NCBI GenBank assembly: GCA_900472485.1 | Contig: UCII01000024.1 | Location: 1 to 54,443, forward strand | Direction of reading: 5' to 3' | Length of the DNA stretch: 54,443 bases | Origin: Hyphomicrobiales bacterium | Lineage (GTDB): Bacteria > Pseudomonadota > Alphaproteobacteria > Rhizobiales > Rhizobiaceae | Shown here: piece after piece, positions 40,571 to 49,747 of the stretch | Numbering within the stretch: position 1 is the stretch's first letter | How the letters are laid out: each line of letters starts with the position of its first letter | Made by a program: the position numbers and the translations under genes | The notes under the pieces: generated by a model | The model's input: only the letters and a program-made list of their open reading frames with translations | What the model was told of the DNA's origin: nothing | The model's database searches: none

Positions 40571-42031
40571 ATGAGAAAAGCCCCGCCCATGCTTTCGCGT
40601 ATCGTGCTGCCAGCTTTGGCGGCAACGCTCGGCATGGGCGTCTATATGGCAGGCCCTTTCTCTCGGGAGGACGTCGCCGTCGCCCAGGAAGCCGATGCCA
40701 TCGCGCCGCAGGCACCCGATGATCGTACTTCGATGACGGCTTCGATCCCGCCGTCCGCACAGGAGGCGCCTGATCCGGCGGCAGACCTTGCACGCAAACG
40801 CGACGAAACCCGCACGCAGCTCGATGCACTTTCCAAGACGATCAGTCTTTCCTCCGGCAAGACGAAGGAGCTGGAAGACAGCATCGCCTCGCTCGACAAG
40901 AGCACCGCCAGCCTACGCCAGGCACTGATCGACAGTGCCACCCGCCGCAAGGACTTGGATCGCAAGATCCAGCAAAGCGAGAAGACGCTAACGAACCTTG
41001 CCGTCAAGGAAGGCAAGATCCGCGCTTCTCTGCATGATCGCCGCGCCCTGCTGGCCGAAGTGCTGGGCGCTCTCGAGCGCATGGGCCGCAACCCCCCGCC
41101 GGCATTGCTGGTAACGCCGGACGATGCGCTCGCCTCTGTGCGCAGCGCCATTCTTCTCGGCGCCGTCGTGCCCGGAATGCGTAAGGAGACGGACAAGCTC
41201 ATCGCCGATCTGACCGATCTCAGCAAGTTGCAGGCCGATGCCGCCGCCGAAAAAGCGAGCTTCACCGCCACCATGACCAACAGTCTGGAGGAGGAGCGGC
41301 GCATGGATCTGCTGATTGCCGAAAACGACAAGCACAGCAAGGAGAATGCCGCCCAGCTCGAGGCGGAGCGCAAGCGCGCGGAAGAGCTGGCGGGCCAGGC
41401 AACCAGCCTGGAAGGTCTCGTCGCCTCGCTGGAAAGCCAGATCGGCTCGGTGCGCGACGCCGCCGCTGCTGCCCGCGCGGAAGAGGCGCGCCGAGCGCAG
41501 ATGAGCGAACAGCAGCGCGAGCAGGCGAAAGCCCTTGCCGAGAACGGTGTGCCCGATAAAAACCGCATTACGCCCGCATATCCCTTTTCAGACCTGAAGA
41601 AAAAGTTGGAGCTGCCCGTGGCGGGCGATATTCTCCGCCAGTTCGGCGACGACGATGGCACCGGCCACACAGCGATGGGACTGACCGTCGCGACCGGCCC
41701 TGAAGCACTGGTCACGGCTCCCGCCGACGGCACGGTCGTCTATGCCGGCGCGTTTCGCAGCTACGGACAGATGATCATCTTGGATACGGGCGACGGCTAT
41801 CATATGGTGCTGTCGGGCATGGACGCGATCAAGACGCGCCCTGGCAGATTCGTCTTCGCTGGCGAACCGCTTGCCACAATGGGCCAGAAAAGAGTCGCAA
41901 GCGCGACCGCATTGGCGCTGGAAACAGATCGGCCAACGCTTTACATTGAATTCCGAAAAGATGGAAAACCAGTCGATTCTCGGCCCTGGTGGACCTCCAA
42001 AGACACTGGAAAGGCACGCAATGATACGTAG
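40571..42031 (+). CDS. EnvC-like murein hydrolase activator (degenerate LytM)
   Basis: A 486-residue exported protein. A signal peptide (about 1-39) is followed by a long coiled coil (about 70-310) and a C-terminal M23/LytM domain. Where active enzymes carry metal ligands this one has GHTAMGL, YHMVLSGM and LYIEFRKDG: the Asp and later His are lost, so it probably activates an amidase as EnvC does and does not cut itself. It overlaps the ctpA start by 11 bases; the pair is conserved in rhizobia. Confidence 0.86.
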   Translation: MRKAPPMLSRIVLPALAATLGMGVYMAGPFSREDVAVAQEADAIAPQAPDDRTSMTASIPPSAQEAPDPAADLARKRDETRTQLDALSKTISLSSGKTKELEDSIASLDKSTASLRQALIDSATRRKDLDRKIQQSEKTLTNLAVKEGKIRASLHDRRALLAEVLGALERMGRNPPPALLVTPDDALASVRSAILLGAVVPGMRKETDKLIADLTDLSKLQADAAAEKASFTATMTNSLEEERRMDLLIAENDKHSKENAAQLEAERKRAEELAGQATSLEGLVASLESQIGSVRDAAAAARAEEARRAQMSEQQREQAKALAENGVPDKNRITPAYPFSDLKKKLELPVAGDILRQFGDDDGTGHTAMGLTVATGPEALVTAPADGTVVYAGAFRSYGQMIILDTGDGYHMVLSGMDAIKTRPGRFVFAGEPLATMGQKRVASATALALETDRPTLYIEFRKDGKPVDSRPWWTSKDTGKARNDT

Positions 42032-43349
42032 GGCTTCTCTTGTTCTCGTTGGCGCATTGATGGGTGCGACCGCGATGGGCGTTATCTACTCGGCGGTAGC
42101 GCCGGCGGAAGCTGCTGGCACTTCCACCTACAAGGAGTTGTCGATTTTCGGCGACGTCTTTGAGCGCGTCCGCGCGCAGTATGTGACCCCTCCCCAGGAA
42201 GACAAGCTCGTCGAAGCCGCCATCAACGGCATGCTGTCTTCGCTGGACCCGCATTCGAGCTACATGAACGCCAAGGATGCGGAAGACATGCGCACCCAGA
42301 CCAAGGGTGAATTCGGCGGTCTCGGCATCGAAGTGACGATGGACAACGACCTCGTCAAGGTCATCACCCCGATCGACGATACGCCCGCTGCCAAGGCCGG
42401 CGTCCTTGCCGGCGATTATATCACAGCCATTGACGGTCAGTCCGTCCGCGGGCTGAAGCTGGAAGACGCCGTCGAAAAGATGCGCGGCCCGGTCAAGACG
42501 CCGATCAAGCTCACCCTGATGCGCAAGGGCGTCGACAAGCCGATCGAGCTCACCGTTGTTCGCGACGTCATCGCCGTTGCCGCCGTCAAGTCGCGCGAGG
42601 AAGGCGGCGATGTCGGCTATATCCGCATCATCTCCTTTACGGAAAAGACGACGCCGGATCTTGAAGCCGCGATCGCCAAGATCAAGAAGGATATTCCGGC
42701 CGACAAGCTGAAGGGCTATGTCCTCGACCTGCGCCTCAACCCGGGCGGCCTGCTCGACCAAGCGATCAACGTTGCCGACGACGTGCTCGAGCGTGGCGAG
42801 ATCGTTTCCACGCGCGGCCGCAATCCGGACGAAACCCGCCGCTTCAACGCCACTCCCGGCGATCTGACCGACGGTAAGCCGATCATCGTGCTCACCAACG
42901 GCGGTTCGGCCTCCGCCTCGGAGATCGTCGCAGGCGCCTTGCAGGATCTGCGCCGCGCCACCGTTCTCGGCACGCAGTCCTTCGGCAAGGGCTCTGTCCA
43001 GACGATCATTCCCCTGGGCGACGGCAACGGCGCTCTGCGCCTGACGACGGCGCTCTATTACACGCCGTCGGGCCGCTCGATCCAGGGTACCGGCATCACG
43101 CCTGACATCAAAGTCGACCAGCCGCTGCCGGATGATCTGAAGGGCAAGCTGACGGCGGAAGGCGAATCCAGCCTACCGGGCCACATAAAGGGCCAGAGCG
43201 AGACCGACAAGGGCTCCGGCTCGTCGGCCTACGTGCCGCCGGACCCGAAGGACGATATCCAGCTCAACTACGCGCTCGACCTGCTGCGTGGCGCCAAGAC
43301 CGATCCGGCCTTCCCGCCGAACCCCGAAAAGGCGGTTTCCTCCAAGTAA
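42021..43349 (+). CDS. ctpA: Carboxyl-terminal processing protease CtpA (S41)
   Basis: A 442-residue periplasmic serine protease. Signal peptide (1-27); PDZ domain with GEFGGLGIEVTMDNDLVKVI and AGVLAGDYITAIDG (about 95-180); the catalytic serine in NGGSASASEIVAGAL and the lysine in SFGKGSVQT. The C-terminus is low-complexity. I use the ATG at 42021, with GGAAAGG upstream, inside the end of the EnvC-like gene. It probably trims envelope proteins, including cell-wall hydrolases. Confidence 0.93.
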   Translation: MIRRASLVLVGALMGATAMGVIYSAVAPAEAAGTSTYKELSIFGDVFERVRAQYVTPPQEDKLVEAAINGMLSSLDPHSSYMNAKDAEDMRTQTKGEFGGLGIEVTMDNDLVKVITPIDDTPAAKAGVLAGDYITAIDGQSVRGLKLEDAVEKMRGPVKTPIKLTLMRKGVDKPIELTVVRDVIAVAAVKSREEGGDVGYIRIISFTEKTTPDLEAAIAKIKKDIPADKLKGYVLDLRLNPGGLLDQAINVADDVLERGEIVSTRGRNPDETRRFNATPGDLTDGKPIIVLTNGGSASASEIVAGALQDLRRATVLGTQSFGKGSVQTIIPLGDGNGALRLTTALYYTPSGRSIQGTGITPDIKVDQPLPDDLKGKLTAEGESSLPGHIKGQSETDKGSGSSAYVPPDPKDDIQLNYALDLLRGAKTDPAFPPNPEKAVSSK

Positions 43350-43355
43350 GGATTG

Positions 43356-43385
43356 GCGCCGGGCTGGAAACAGACCCGGCGCTTT
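43356..43385 (+). terminator. Terminator after ctpA
   Basis: GCGCCGGG (43356-43363) pairs with CCCGGCGC (43375-43382) around 11 bases, followed by only TTT. It lies 7 bases after the ctpA stop. Confidence 0.55.
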
Positions 43386-43567
43386 CATGATGAGGGAGCG
43401 GGATAGGCATATCGTTCCGCTCTTCCTCGATCAGCCTGAGAATCCGACGTCGTTCGGAACAGTTTTGTTCATGTTTTAACGCTTTGAGTGCCGCGGGCAT
43501 TTTTCCGCTTCGCCTTGAGCGATATGCTCGAGGCCAATAGAGTTTTCCGCTTGGGGTGGATTGAAGC

Positions 43568-44752
43568 TTGGGAACGGACTTGCATGCACCGTTGGGACAA
43601 AATCGCGGCCCCGGCCGCCAGCGGCGGTCCATCCCCTTTGGACGCATTCTGGGTGGCTTCTGCCTGATCGCGATCGCAGGCTTTTCGCTCTATTCCGCGC
43701 TGATGCGCGATCCCCTGCAAAAAACCCAGCCGATAGAGACGGCAAAGAAGGAAGATCCGGCTCCTCCGGCCGAAACCAAGGCGGCTGCGGCCGGCCAGAC
43801 CGGGCTAACCCAGGTCGATCCGCAGTCCGGCGCCAATACCACACGCATCGTGACCGGCGATGGTTCGGTCGTCACCATGTTCAGCCCAAACAACCGTGAT
43901 GGCAGCGGCCCGATCCTGATCAATGCCAATCAGGTGGGCCAGGACCCACGCATGGCGGCAACGCCGAATGACAGCCTGCTGGAGGATTCGCCCTTTGGCA
44001 AACTGCCGATTATCGGGCCAAGCGGCTTGCGGCCGATGGATCAATATGCGCGGCCCTGGTCCGGCGCGCGCGGCACCCGTGTCGCTATCGTCGTCAGCGG
44101 CCTTGGGCTGAGCCAGACCGGCACGCAGCGCGCCATCGAGAAGCTGCCGGAGGACATCACGCTCGCCTTTGCCGTCAGCGGCAACAGCCTGCAGCGCTGG
44201 ATGCAGGAAGCAAGGCGCGGCGGCCATGAGATCCTCATCCAGGTGCCGTTCGAGCCCTTCGACTATCCCAGCAACAATCCCGGCCCGGATACTCTGCTGA
44301 CCTCTCTTTCGGCGGCAAAGAACCTCGACAACCTGCACAAGGCGATGGGCAAGATCACCAATTATACCGGTGTCATGAACTATCTCGGCGGTCGTTTCCT
44401 CGCCAATCCCGGCGCCATGGAACCCGTGCTGCGCGACATCGGCAAGCGCGGCCTGCTGTTCCTGGATGACGGCTCTTCGGCACAATCCAAATCCGGAACG
44501 CTCGCCAACACGCTGGAAGTGCCGCATGCTTTTGCCGACGTGCAGCTCGACGGAGAACTGCAGCAGGACGCCATCCTCAGGAGACTCGACGAGCTCGAGC
44601 GCATTGCCCGCCGCAACGGCTCCGCGATCGGGGTGGCCTCCGCCTTCGACGAGAGTGTCGATGCCATCGGCAAATGGAGCGAGGAGGCCGCCATGCGCGG
44701 CATTGAAATCGTCGCCGTCTCGGCGCTTGCCGACGACCCGAAACATCCCTGA
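43568..44752 (+). CDS. Divergent polysaccharide deacetylase family protein
   Basis: A 394-residue membrane-anchored protein. One N-terminal helix (about 24-46, FGRILGGFCLIAIAGFSLYS) is followed by a Pro/Ala-rich linker and the domain from about 165 on. VAIVVSGLGLSQTGTQRAIE is the typical start of the divergent deacetylase fold (YibQ/DUF610), with TGVMNYLGGRFLAN and LLFLDDGSSAQS following. The start TTG at 43568 has GGGGTGG upstream. It lies between ctpA and rppH, as in other rhizobia. A role at the cell wall is likely; the substrate is unknown. Confidence 0.83.
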   Translation: MGTDLHAPLGQNRGPGRQRRSIPFGRILGGFCLIAIAGFSLYSALMRDPLQKTQPIETAKKEDPAPPAETKAAAAGQTGLTQVDPQSGANTTRIVTGDGSVVTMFSPNNRDGSGPILINANQVGQDPRMAATPNDSLLEDSPFGKLPIIGPSGLRPMDQYARPWSGARGTRVAIVVSGLGLSQTGTQRAIEKLPEDITLAFAVSGNSLQRWMQEARRGGHEILIQVPFEPFDYPSNNPGPDTLLTSLSAAKNLDNLHKAMGKITNYTGVMNYLGGRFLANPGAMEPVLRDIGKRGLLFLDDGSSAQSKSGTLANTLEVPHAFADVQLDGELQQDAILRRLDELERIARRNGSAIGVASAFDESVDAIGKWSEEAAMRGIEIVAVSALADDPKHP

Positions 44753-44793
44753 CCCCCTTGGCCTGTTCCCGGGCCTGATCGCTGGAGAGAGAA

Positions 44794-45333
44794 ATGAGCA
44801 CGCCCCACGCGCCCGTAAGAGCCGAAGACCTGCCCTACCGCCCCTGTGTCGGCATCATGGTCCTGAATCGGGAAGGCCTGGTTTGGGCCGGGCGTCGCAT
44901 TCCGGATGGCAATTCCGAATATGACGGCTCGCCGCAGCTCTGGCAGATGCCGCAGGGCGGTATCGACGAGGGTGAAGATCCGCTGAAGGCAGCCTATCGC
45001 GAGCTTTACGAGGAAACGGGCATGAAAACCGTGACCCTGCTGGCGGAAGCCTCGGACTGGATCAATTACGATCTGCCGCCGCAACTGATCGGCATCGGGC
45101 TCAGGGGAAAATACCGCGGCCAGACGCAGCGCTGGTTCGCCTTCCGCTTCGACGGCGATGAGGGTGAAATCGCCATCAATCCGCCGCCGGGCGGTCACGA
45201 GCCGGAATTCAACGCTTGGGAGTGGAAGCCCATGGCAGCGCTTCCCGATCTGATCGTTCCCTTCAAGCGATCGGTCTACGAGCAGGTCGTTTCGGAATTC
45301 AGCCATCTGGCCGGCCTGAAGGCCGAGGACTGA
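44794..45333 (+). CDS. rppH: RNA pyrophosphohydrolase RppH
   Basis: A 179-residue Nudix hydrolase. The Nudix box is GGIDEGEDPLKAAYRELYEE followed by TGM (about 50-72). RPCVGIMVLNREGLVWAGRR at the start and QRWFAFRFDGDEGEI are typical of RppH, which removes pyrophosphate from mRNA 5' ends and so starts decay. GGAGAGAGAA precedes the ATG. Confidence 0.93.
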   Translation: MSTPHAPVRAEDLPYRPCVGIMVLNREGLVWAGRRIPDGNSEYDGSPQLWQMPQGGIDEGEDPLKAAYRELYEETGMKTVTLLAEASDWINYDLPPQLIGIGLRGKYRGQTQRWFAFRFDGDEGEIAINPPPGGHEPEFNAWEWKPMAALPDLIVPFKRSVYEQVVSEFSHLAGLKAED

Positions 45334-45340
45334 ATGGGGG

Positions 45341-45368
45341 AGAACCGGCCGCTTTCGCGGCCGGTTCT
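45341..45368. terminator. Bidirectional hairpin between rppH and bfr
   Basis: AGAACCGGCCGC (45341-45352) and GCGGCCGGTTCT (45357-45368) form a 12-bp stem with loop TTTC, placed between two convergent genes. T-runs are short. Confidence 0.65.
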
Positions 45369-45380
45369 GCAAGATGTCGA

Positions 45381-45866
45381 TTATTCCGCGGAATCAGCCG
45401 AGTCGGCATTCAGCTGACCGTATTTGGCTTCGCCGATCTTCCCGAGCAGTTCGAGCTGGGTTTCGAGGAAATCGATATGGCCTTCCTCGTCCGCAAGAAG
45501 CTCTTCGAACAGCTTCATGGAAACATAGTCGCCGGCATCGTGACAGATATCGCGGGATTTCTTGTAGGCCGTGCGGGCGTCGTATTCGCCGGCGAGATCG
45601 GCTTCCAGCACTTCCTTGACGTTCTGCCCGATGCGCAGCGGCGCGAGCGTCTGCAGGTTGGGATGACCTTCGAGGAAGATGATGCGGGCAACGAGGCGAT
45701 CGGCGTGCTGCATTTCCTCGATGGATTCTGCGCGCTCCTTCTTGGCGAGCTTGGTGTAGCCCCAGTCTTCGAGGAGTCTGTAGTGAACCCAATATTGGTT
45801 GACTGCGCCAAGCTCGAGGAACAGCGCCTCGTTAAGCCGCTCGATGACTTTTTTGTCGCCTTTCAA
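45381..45866 (-). CDS. bfr: Bacterioferritin
   Basis: A 161-residue iron-storage protein of the four-helix type that builds a 24-subunit shell. Ferroxidase ligands lie in LNEALFLELGAVNQYW, IEEMQHADRL (with the haem-binding methionine) and LADEEGHIDFLETQ. I chose the TTG at 45866 because AGGAG lies 8 bases upstream and the family starts with KGDKKVIERLNE; the ATG at 45890 would add eight residues. It overlaps bfd by 35 bases. Confidence 0.93.
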   Translation of the reverse strand: MKGDKKVIERLNEALFLELGAVNQYWVHYRLLEDWGYTKLAKKERAESIEEMQHADRLVARIIFLEGHPNLQTLAPLRIGQNVKEVLEADLAGEYDARTAYKKSRDICHDAGDYVSMKLFEELLADEEGHIDFLETQLELLGKIGEAKYGQLNADSADSAE

Positions 45867-46143
45867 TGTCCGCTCTCCTGTTGTCTTCATGGAATTTTTT
45901 CAGGCGGGACATGAAATCAAATATTTCCGCTTCCGTCGAGTGGCGGCGGGCATGATAATCTTGGGTTGTCTGTATAATGATATCAACGACATTCGGGAAG
46001 CAGCCGCAGCAACGACCGCGCTTTTCCATCGCATGATAAACCTTGGCGGGAACGATGAGCTGCCAACAGTCCTGATCAAGGAACTCGTTGATAACGTCCC
46101 GGATTTCTTTGTCGGTGATGTAATTACAACTGCAAACCAGCAT
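45832..46143 (-). CDS. bfd: Bacterioferritin-associated ferredoxin
   Basis: A 103-residue [2Fe-2S] protein that gives electrons to release iron from bacterioferritin. The cluster cysteines are CSC at residues 4-6 and CCGC near 45-48. It is longer than E. coli Bfd (64) by a basic C-terminal tail. It precedes bfr on the same strand and overlaps it by 35 bases, so the two are translated together. A TTGACA promoter lies upstream. Confidence 0.9.
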   Translation of the reverse strand: MLVCSCNYITDKEIRDVINEFLDQDCWQLIVPAKVYHAMEKRGRCCGCFPNVVDIIIQTTQDYHARRHSTEAEIFDFMSRLKKFHEDNRRADIERRQKSHRAA

Positions 46144-46181
46144 TCTTCGCTCAGCCCGTCAAACATGACATCCGCTGTCTT

Positions 46182-46212
46182 GTTATCTGCTAAAGAAGAC
46201 GCTCTTTGTCAA
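46182..46212 (-). promoter_or_regulatory. Candidate promoter of bfd-bfr
   Basis: On the minus strand TTGACA (46212-46207) is followed after 17-19 bases by an AT-rich -10 region (CAGATAAC). The start of bfd lies about 40 bases downstream. No clear iron-regulator box was found. Confidence 0.4.
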
Positions 46213-46282
46213 GAAAGAAACGATTCGAATCTCGTCCGGAGGCCGAGTTCCGAGGCTTTTGCTCGATACGAAGCTTGCAACC

Positions 46283-49200
46283 TCAATGAAAATTGCGGCC
46301 TCGCGGCATGACTCTGGCTGTTTCGGCACCATGGCTGCGGCCTTCTTTCGCTGCGCCCGCACCGGATGCGCCTGGCGGCAAGGCTGAGGTCTTCTGCCTG
46401 TGATCCATGGTCGGCCGCAGCGCCTCATCCGCTCGTTCGCTGACGCCGAAACGCCGTGCCTCGCGCTGAAGAATGCCAAGCGCCGGCGTCATGTCCTCGA
46501 TATGATCGACCACCACATGGATGACGCCGCTCTCGCTCTGCAGCCGGCCACGAATCTTCACCAGTCGCGCCCCCATGACGATGGCGCGGTATTTCTCGAA
46601 CTTCTTCGGCCAGACGATCGCATTGGCGACACCGGTCTCATCCTCCAGCGTCATAAAGATCACCCCCTTGGCCGAACCAGGCCGCTGGCGCACCAGCACC
46701 AAGCCGGCGATCGTCACCATCCGCCCATTCGCCACCTTTGGCAGATCCCGGCTTTGCACGATCCCTTGCCGGGCGAAATCGGCGCGCAGGAAGGAAACCG
46801 GATGCGCCTTCAAAGATAGCGACAGATAGCGGTAATCCTCGATGACCTGCTCGCCGGGCAGCATGTCCGGCAGCGCAACCGCCGGCTCGACCTGCAGCTC
46901 CGCATGGTCGTCGAGATCGAAGAGAGGAAGCTTTTCGGCGGCACTTCCGGCATCGAGCGCCCGCACAGCCCATAGCGCCTCCCGTCGGCTCAAGCCGATG
47001 GAGCCGAACGCATCCGCATCCGCCAGGCGCTCGATCTGCGCCTTGGCAAGACCGGAGCGCAGCCAGAGATCGCGCACGGACCGATAGCCATCGCCCCGGC
47101 GCTTCACCAGCTGCTTCATCTCCTCCTCGGAGAGGCCCTTGACCTGCCGGAAGCCGAGGCGGACGGCACATTGCGTCTTGATATCATCGCGCATCGTCGC
47201 ATGGCGCGGCTCGACCGCCCCCCGATCGAAAAACGCCTTCTCCAGCAGGCAATCCCAGCTGGAACGATTGATATCCACCGGCCGCACCTCGACGCCGTGC
47301 TCGCGCGCATCGCGCACCAGCTGCGCCGGCGCATAGAAGCCCATCGGCTGCGAATTGAGGATCGCCGCACAGAAGACATCGGGATAATAGGCCTTGAGCC
47401 AGGAGGAGGCGTAGACGAGCAGGGCGAAGGAGGCCGCATGACTTTCGGGAAAACCATATTCGCCGAATCCTTCGATCTGGCTGAAACAGCGTTCGGCAAA
47501 GTCCTGAGGGTAACCGTTTGCGGTCATGCCCGAGACCATATCCTGCTTGAATTCGTCCACCTTCCCCGTTCGCTTGAACGTCGCCATGGATCGGCGCAGC
47601 CGATCGGCCTTGGCGGGCGAAAATCCAGCCGCAGTGATGGCGATCTGCATCGCCTGTTCCTGAAATAGAGGCACTCCTAGCGTTCTTTCCAAGACCGCCT
47701 TCAATTCCGGACGATGGTAATCAATCGGCCGATTATGAAGAACGTCATCCCGCCGCTTGAGGTAAGGATGCACCATATTGCCCTGGATGGGACCGGGTCG
47801 GACAATCGCCACCTCGATGACCAGATCATAGAATCTGCGAGGACGGAGACGCGGCAGCATGCTCATCTGCGCCCGGCTTTCGATCTGAAAGACGCCGATC
47901 GTATCGGCGCGGCAGATCATATCATAAACCGGCACGCCATCAGGATATTCCTTGCTCCCAAGATCGGCGAGCGCCTTCTTCACGTCGTAATGCAGCAACA
48001 GCAGGTCGAAAGCCTTGGCAAGACAGGTCAGCATGCCGAGTGCAAGCACGTCGATCTTCAAGATGTTGAGATTGTCGAGATCATCCTTGTTCCACTCGAT
48101 CATGTAGCGATCATCCATCGCCGTATGCATGATCGGCACGACTTCATCCAGCCGATCCCGGGTGATGACGAAGCCGCCGACATGCTGGGTCAGGTGCCGC
48201 GGAAACCCCATCAGCGTAGAGGCATAGGAAAGGACGTTCCGTGTCGTCTTATCCTTGAGATCGAGGCCGGCAATCTTCGCCTCGCGTTCGGACAGCTCCT
48301 CCGTCGACCAGCCCCAGACGCCGCTCGCAAGAGCCGACTGCACATCCTCCGACAGACCGAAGGCTTTCGCCACTTCGCGGCCGGCCGAGCGCGCCCGATA
48401 ACTGGTGACCGCCGCCGTCAGCCCGGCATGCTCCTTTTTGTAATGCCTGTAGATGAACTGGATGACCTCCTCCCGCTTCTCGTGCTCGAAATCGACATCG
48501 ATATCAGGTGGCTCCTCGCGTTCCGTCGAGATGAAGCGCTCGAAAAGCAGGCTTGTTATTTCCGGATTGACCTCGGTAATCCGGAGGCAATAGCAGACCG
48601 TCGAATTGGCCGCCGATCCGCGTCCCTGGCATAGGATATTCGCACTGCGGGCAAACTCCATGATGCGATGCACCGTCAGGAAATAAGGCTCATATTGCCG
48701 CTCCCGGATGAGCTTGAGTTCATGCTCGATCTGCATCGAGATCTTTGGGGGAATCCCTTCAGGAAACCGCCATCTGGCGCCCTCCCAAGTCAGACGCTTC
48801 AGCGTCTTCGCAACAGTTTCGCCCTTGGTGCTTTCGTCGGGATAGTTATGCTTCAGCTCATCCAATGAGAAAGACAGCCGGCTAAAAAACTTCTGCGTAT
48901 TGGCGATAGCCTTCGGATAGTCCCTGAAGAGGCGCGCTATCTCGGCAGCGTCTTTCATATAGCGTTCGGCATTGGCCGCCAGCCTGAAGCCGGCCTCGGC
49001 GATCGGCACATGCTCGCGGATCGAAACCACGATATCGGCAAGCGGCTTGCGCTCGGTCGCATGATAGAGTGGCTGGTTGCTGACAATCAGCCGCACGCCA
49101 TTGCGCTGTGCGATGATGGAGAGCGTGGCGAAGACCATCCGATCCCGCCCGTCATAGGCCGGCGACAGAACCATGTGAAACTTCCGGCCGAAGCGCATCC

Positions 49201-49747
49201 ATAGCCGCTTCAGGCATTGCTCCAGCTTTTCCTGCCCCTCCTGCGTCTCGACACTTGTCGCATCGGGAATAAGCGCCAGCATCATCTCGTCGCCCCATTC
49301 CGCCAGATCGGCCTCTTCGAGCTGGCAGGAACCCTTCTCGGCTCTGAGATTGCCGGCACTTAGCAGCCGGCAGAGATGCGCCCAACCTTTTCGGTTTTCT
49401 GGATAGGCAAGAATGTCAGGCGTGCCGTCCGAAAACACCAGGCGCGCGCCCGGCTGGAAAGGAACCGGCTCCAAAAGAAGCTCTACCGGCTCACCCTTGA
49501 AACGCAACTCTAGATTTTTCTTAATACCCTCTTTGTATTTCTCCCGGAGAAGCTTGGTATATGCATGCGCCTTGACCACACCGGCAACCGAATTGCGATC
49601 GGCAATCCCAAATCCGGAGAGCTTCAGGAGGGCGGCCTGTGCCACCATTTCCTCCGGATGCGAGGCTCCCTCGAGAAAGGAGAAATTCGTTCTCACCCCG
49701 ATTTCGAAGAAGGGTACGGGTTCGTGGAAGCTCGGGCGCGCGTTCAT
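46283..49747 (-). CDS. dnaE2: Error-prone DNA polymerase DnaE2 (ImuC)
   Basis: A 1154-residue C-family polymerase. PHP domain at the start (FFEIGVRTNFSFLEGASHP); CQGRGSAANS at 374-383; the catalytic PPDIDVDFEHEKREE with aspartates in 415-420; an OB fold near the end (MVTIAGLVLVRQRPGSAKG). It is the mutagenic polymerase of the ImuA-ImuB-DnaE2 cassette and copies across damaged DNA under SOS induction. Its ATG lies in the imuB stop (4-base overlap), so the three genes form one operon. Confidence 0.94.
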   Translation of the reverse strand: MNARPSFHEPVPFFEIGVRTNFSFLEGASHPEEMVAQAALLKLSGFGIADRNSVAGVVKAHAYTKLLREKYKEGIKKNLELRFKGEPVELLLEPVPFQPGARLVFSDGTPDILAYPENRKGWAHLCRLLSAGNLRAEKGSCQLEEADLAEWGDEMMLALIPDATSVETQEGQEKLEQCLKRLWMRFGRKFHMVLSPAYDGRDRMVFATLSIIAQRNGVRLIVSNQPLYHATERKPLADIVVSIREHVPIAEAGFRLAANAERYMKDAAEIARLFRDYPKAIANTQKFFSRLSFSLDELKHNYPDESTKGETVAKTLKRLTWEGARWRFPEGIPPKISMQIEHELKLIRERQYEPYFLTVHRIMEFARSANILCQGRGSAANSTVCYCLRITEVNPEITSLLFERFISTEREEPPDIDVDFEHEKREEVIQFIYRHYKKEHAGLTAAVTSYRARSAGREVAKAFGLSEDVQSALASGVWGWSTEELSEREAKIAGLDLKDKTTRNVLSYASTLMGFPRHLTQHVGGFVITRDRLDEVVPIMHTAMDDRYMIEWNKDDLDNLNILKIDVLALGMLTCLAKAFDLLLLHYDVKKALADLGSKEYPDGVPVYDMICRADTIGVFQIESRAQMSMLPRLRPRRFYDLVIEVAIVRPGPIQGNMVHPYLKRRDDVLHNRPIDYHRPELKAVLERTLGVPLFQEQAMQIAITAAGFSPAKADRLRRSMATFKRTGKVDEFKQDMVSGMTANGYPQDFAERCFSQIEGFGEYGFPESHAASFALLVYASSWLKAYYPDVFCAAILNSQPMGFYAPAQLVRDAREHGVEVRPVDINRSSWDCLLEKAFFDRGAVEPRHATMRDDIKTQCAVRLGFRQVKGLSEEEMKQLVKRRGDGYRSVRDLWLRSGLAKAQIERLADADAFGSIGLSRREALWAVRALDAGSAAEKLPLFDLDDHAELQVEPAVALPDMLPGEQVIEDYRYLSLSLKAHPVSFLRADFARQGIVQSRDLPKVANGRMVTIAGLVLVRQRPGSAKGVIFMTLEDETGVANAIVWPKKFEKYRAIVMGARLVKIRGRLQSESGVIHVVVDHIEDMTPALGILQREARRFGVSERADEALRPTMDHRQKTSALPPGASGAGAAKEGRSHGAETARVMPRGRNFH

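Noticed and set aside
46182..46212. Possible Irr or RirA iron box in the bfd promoter
   Set aside because: TTTAGCAGATAACAA only loosely resembles an iron-control element; the half-sites do not match well enough.
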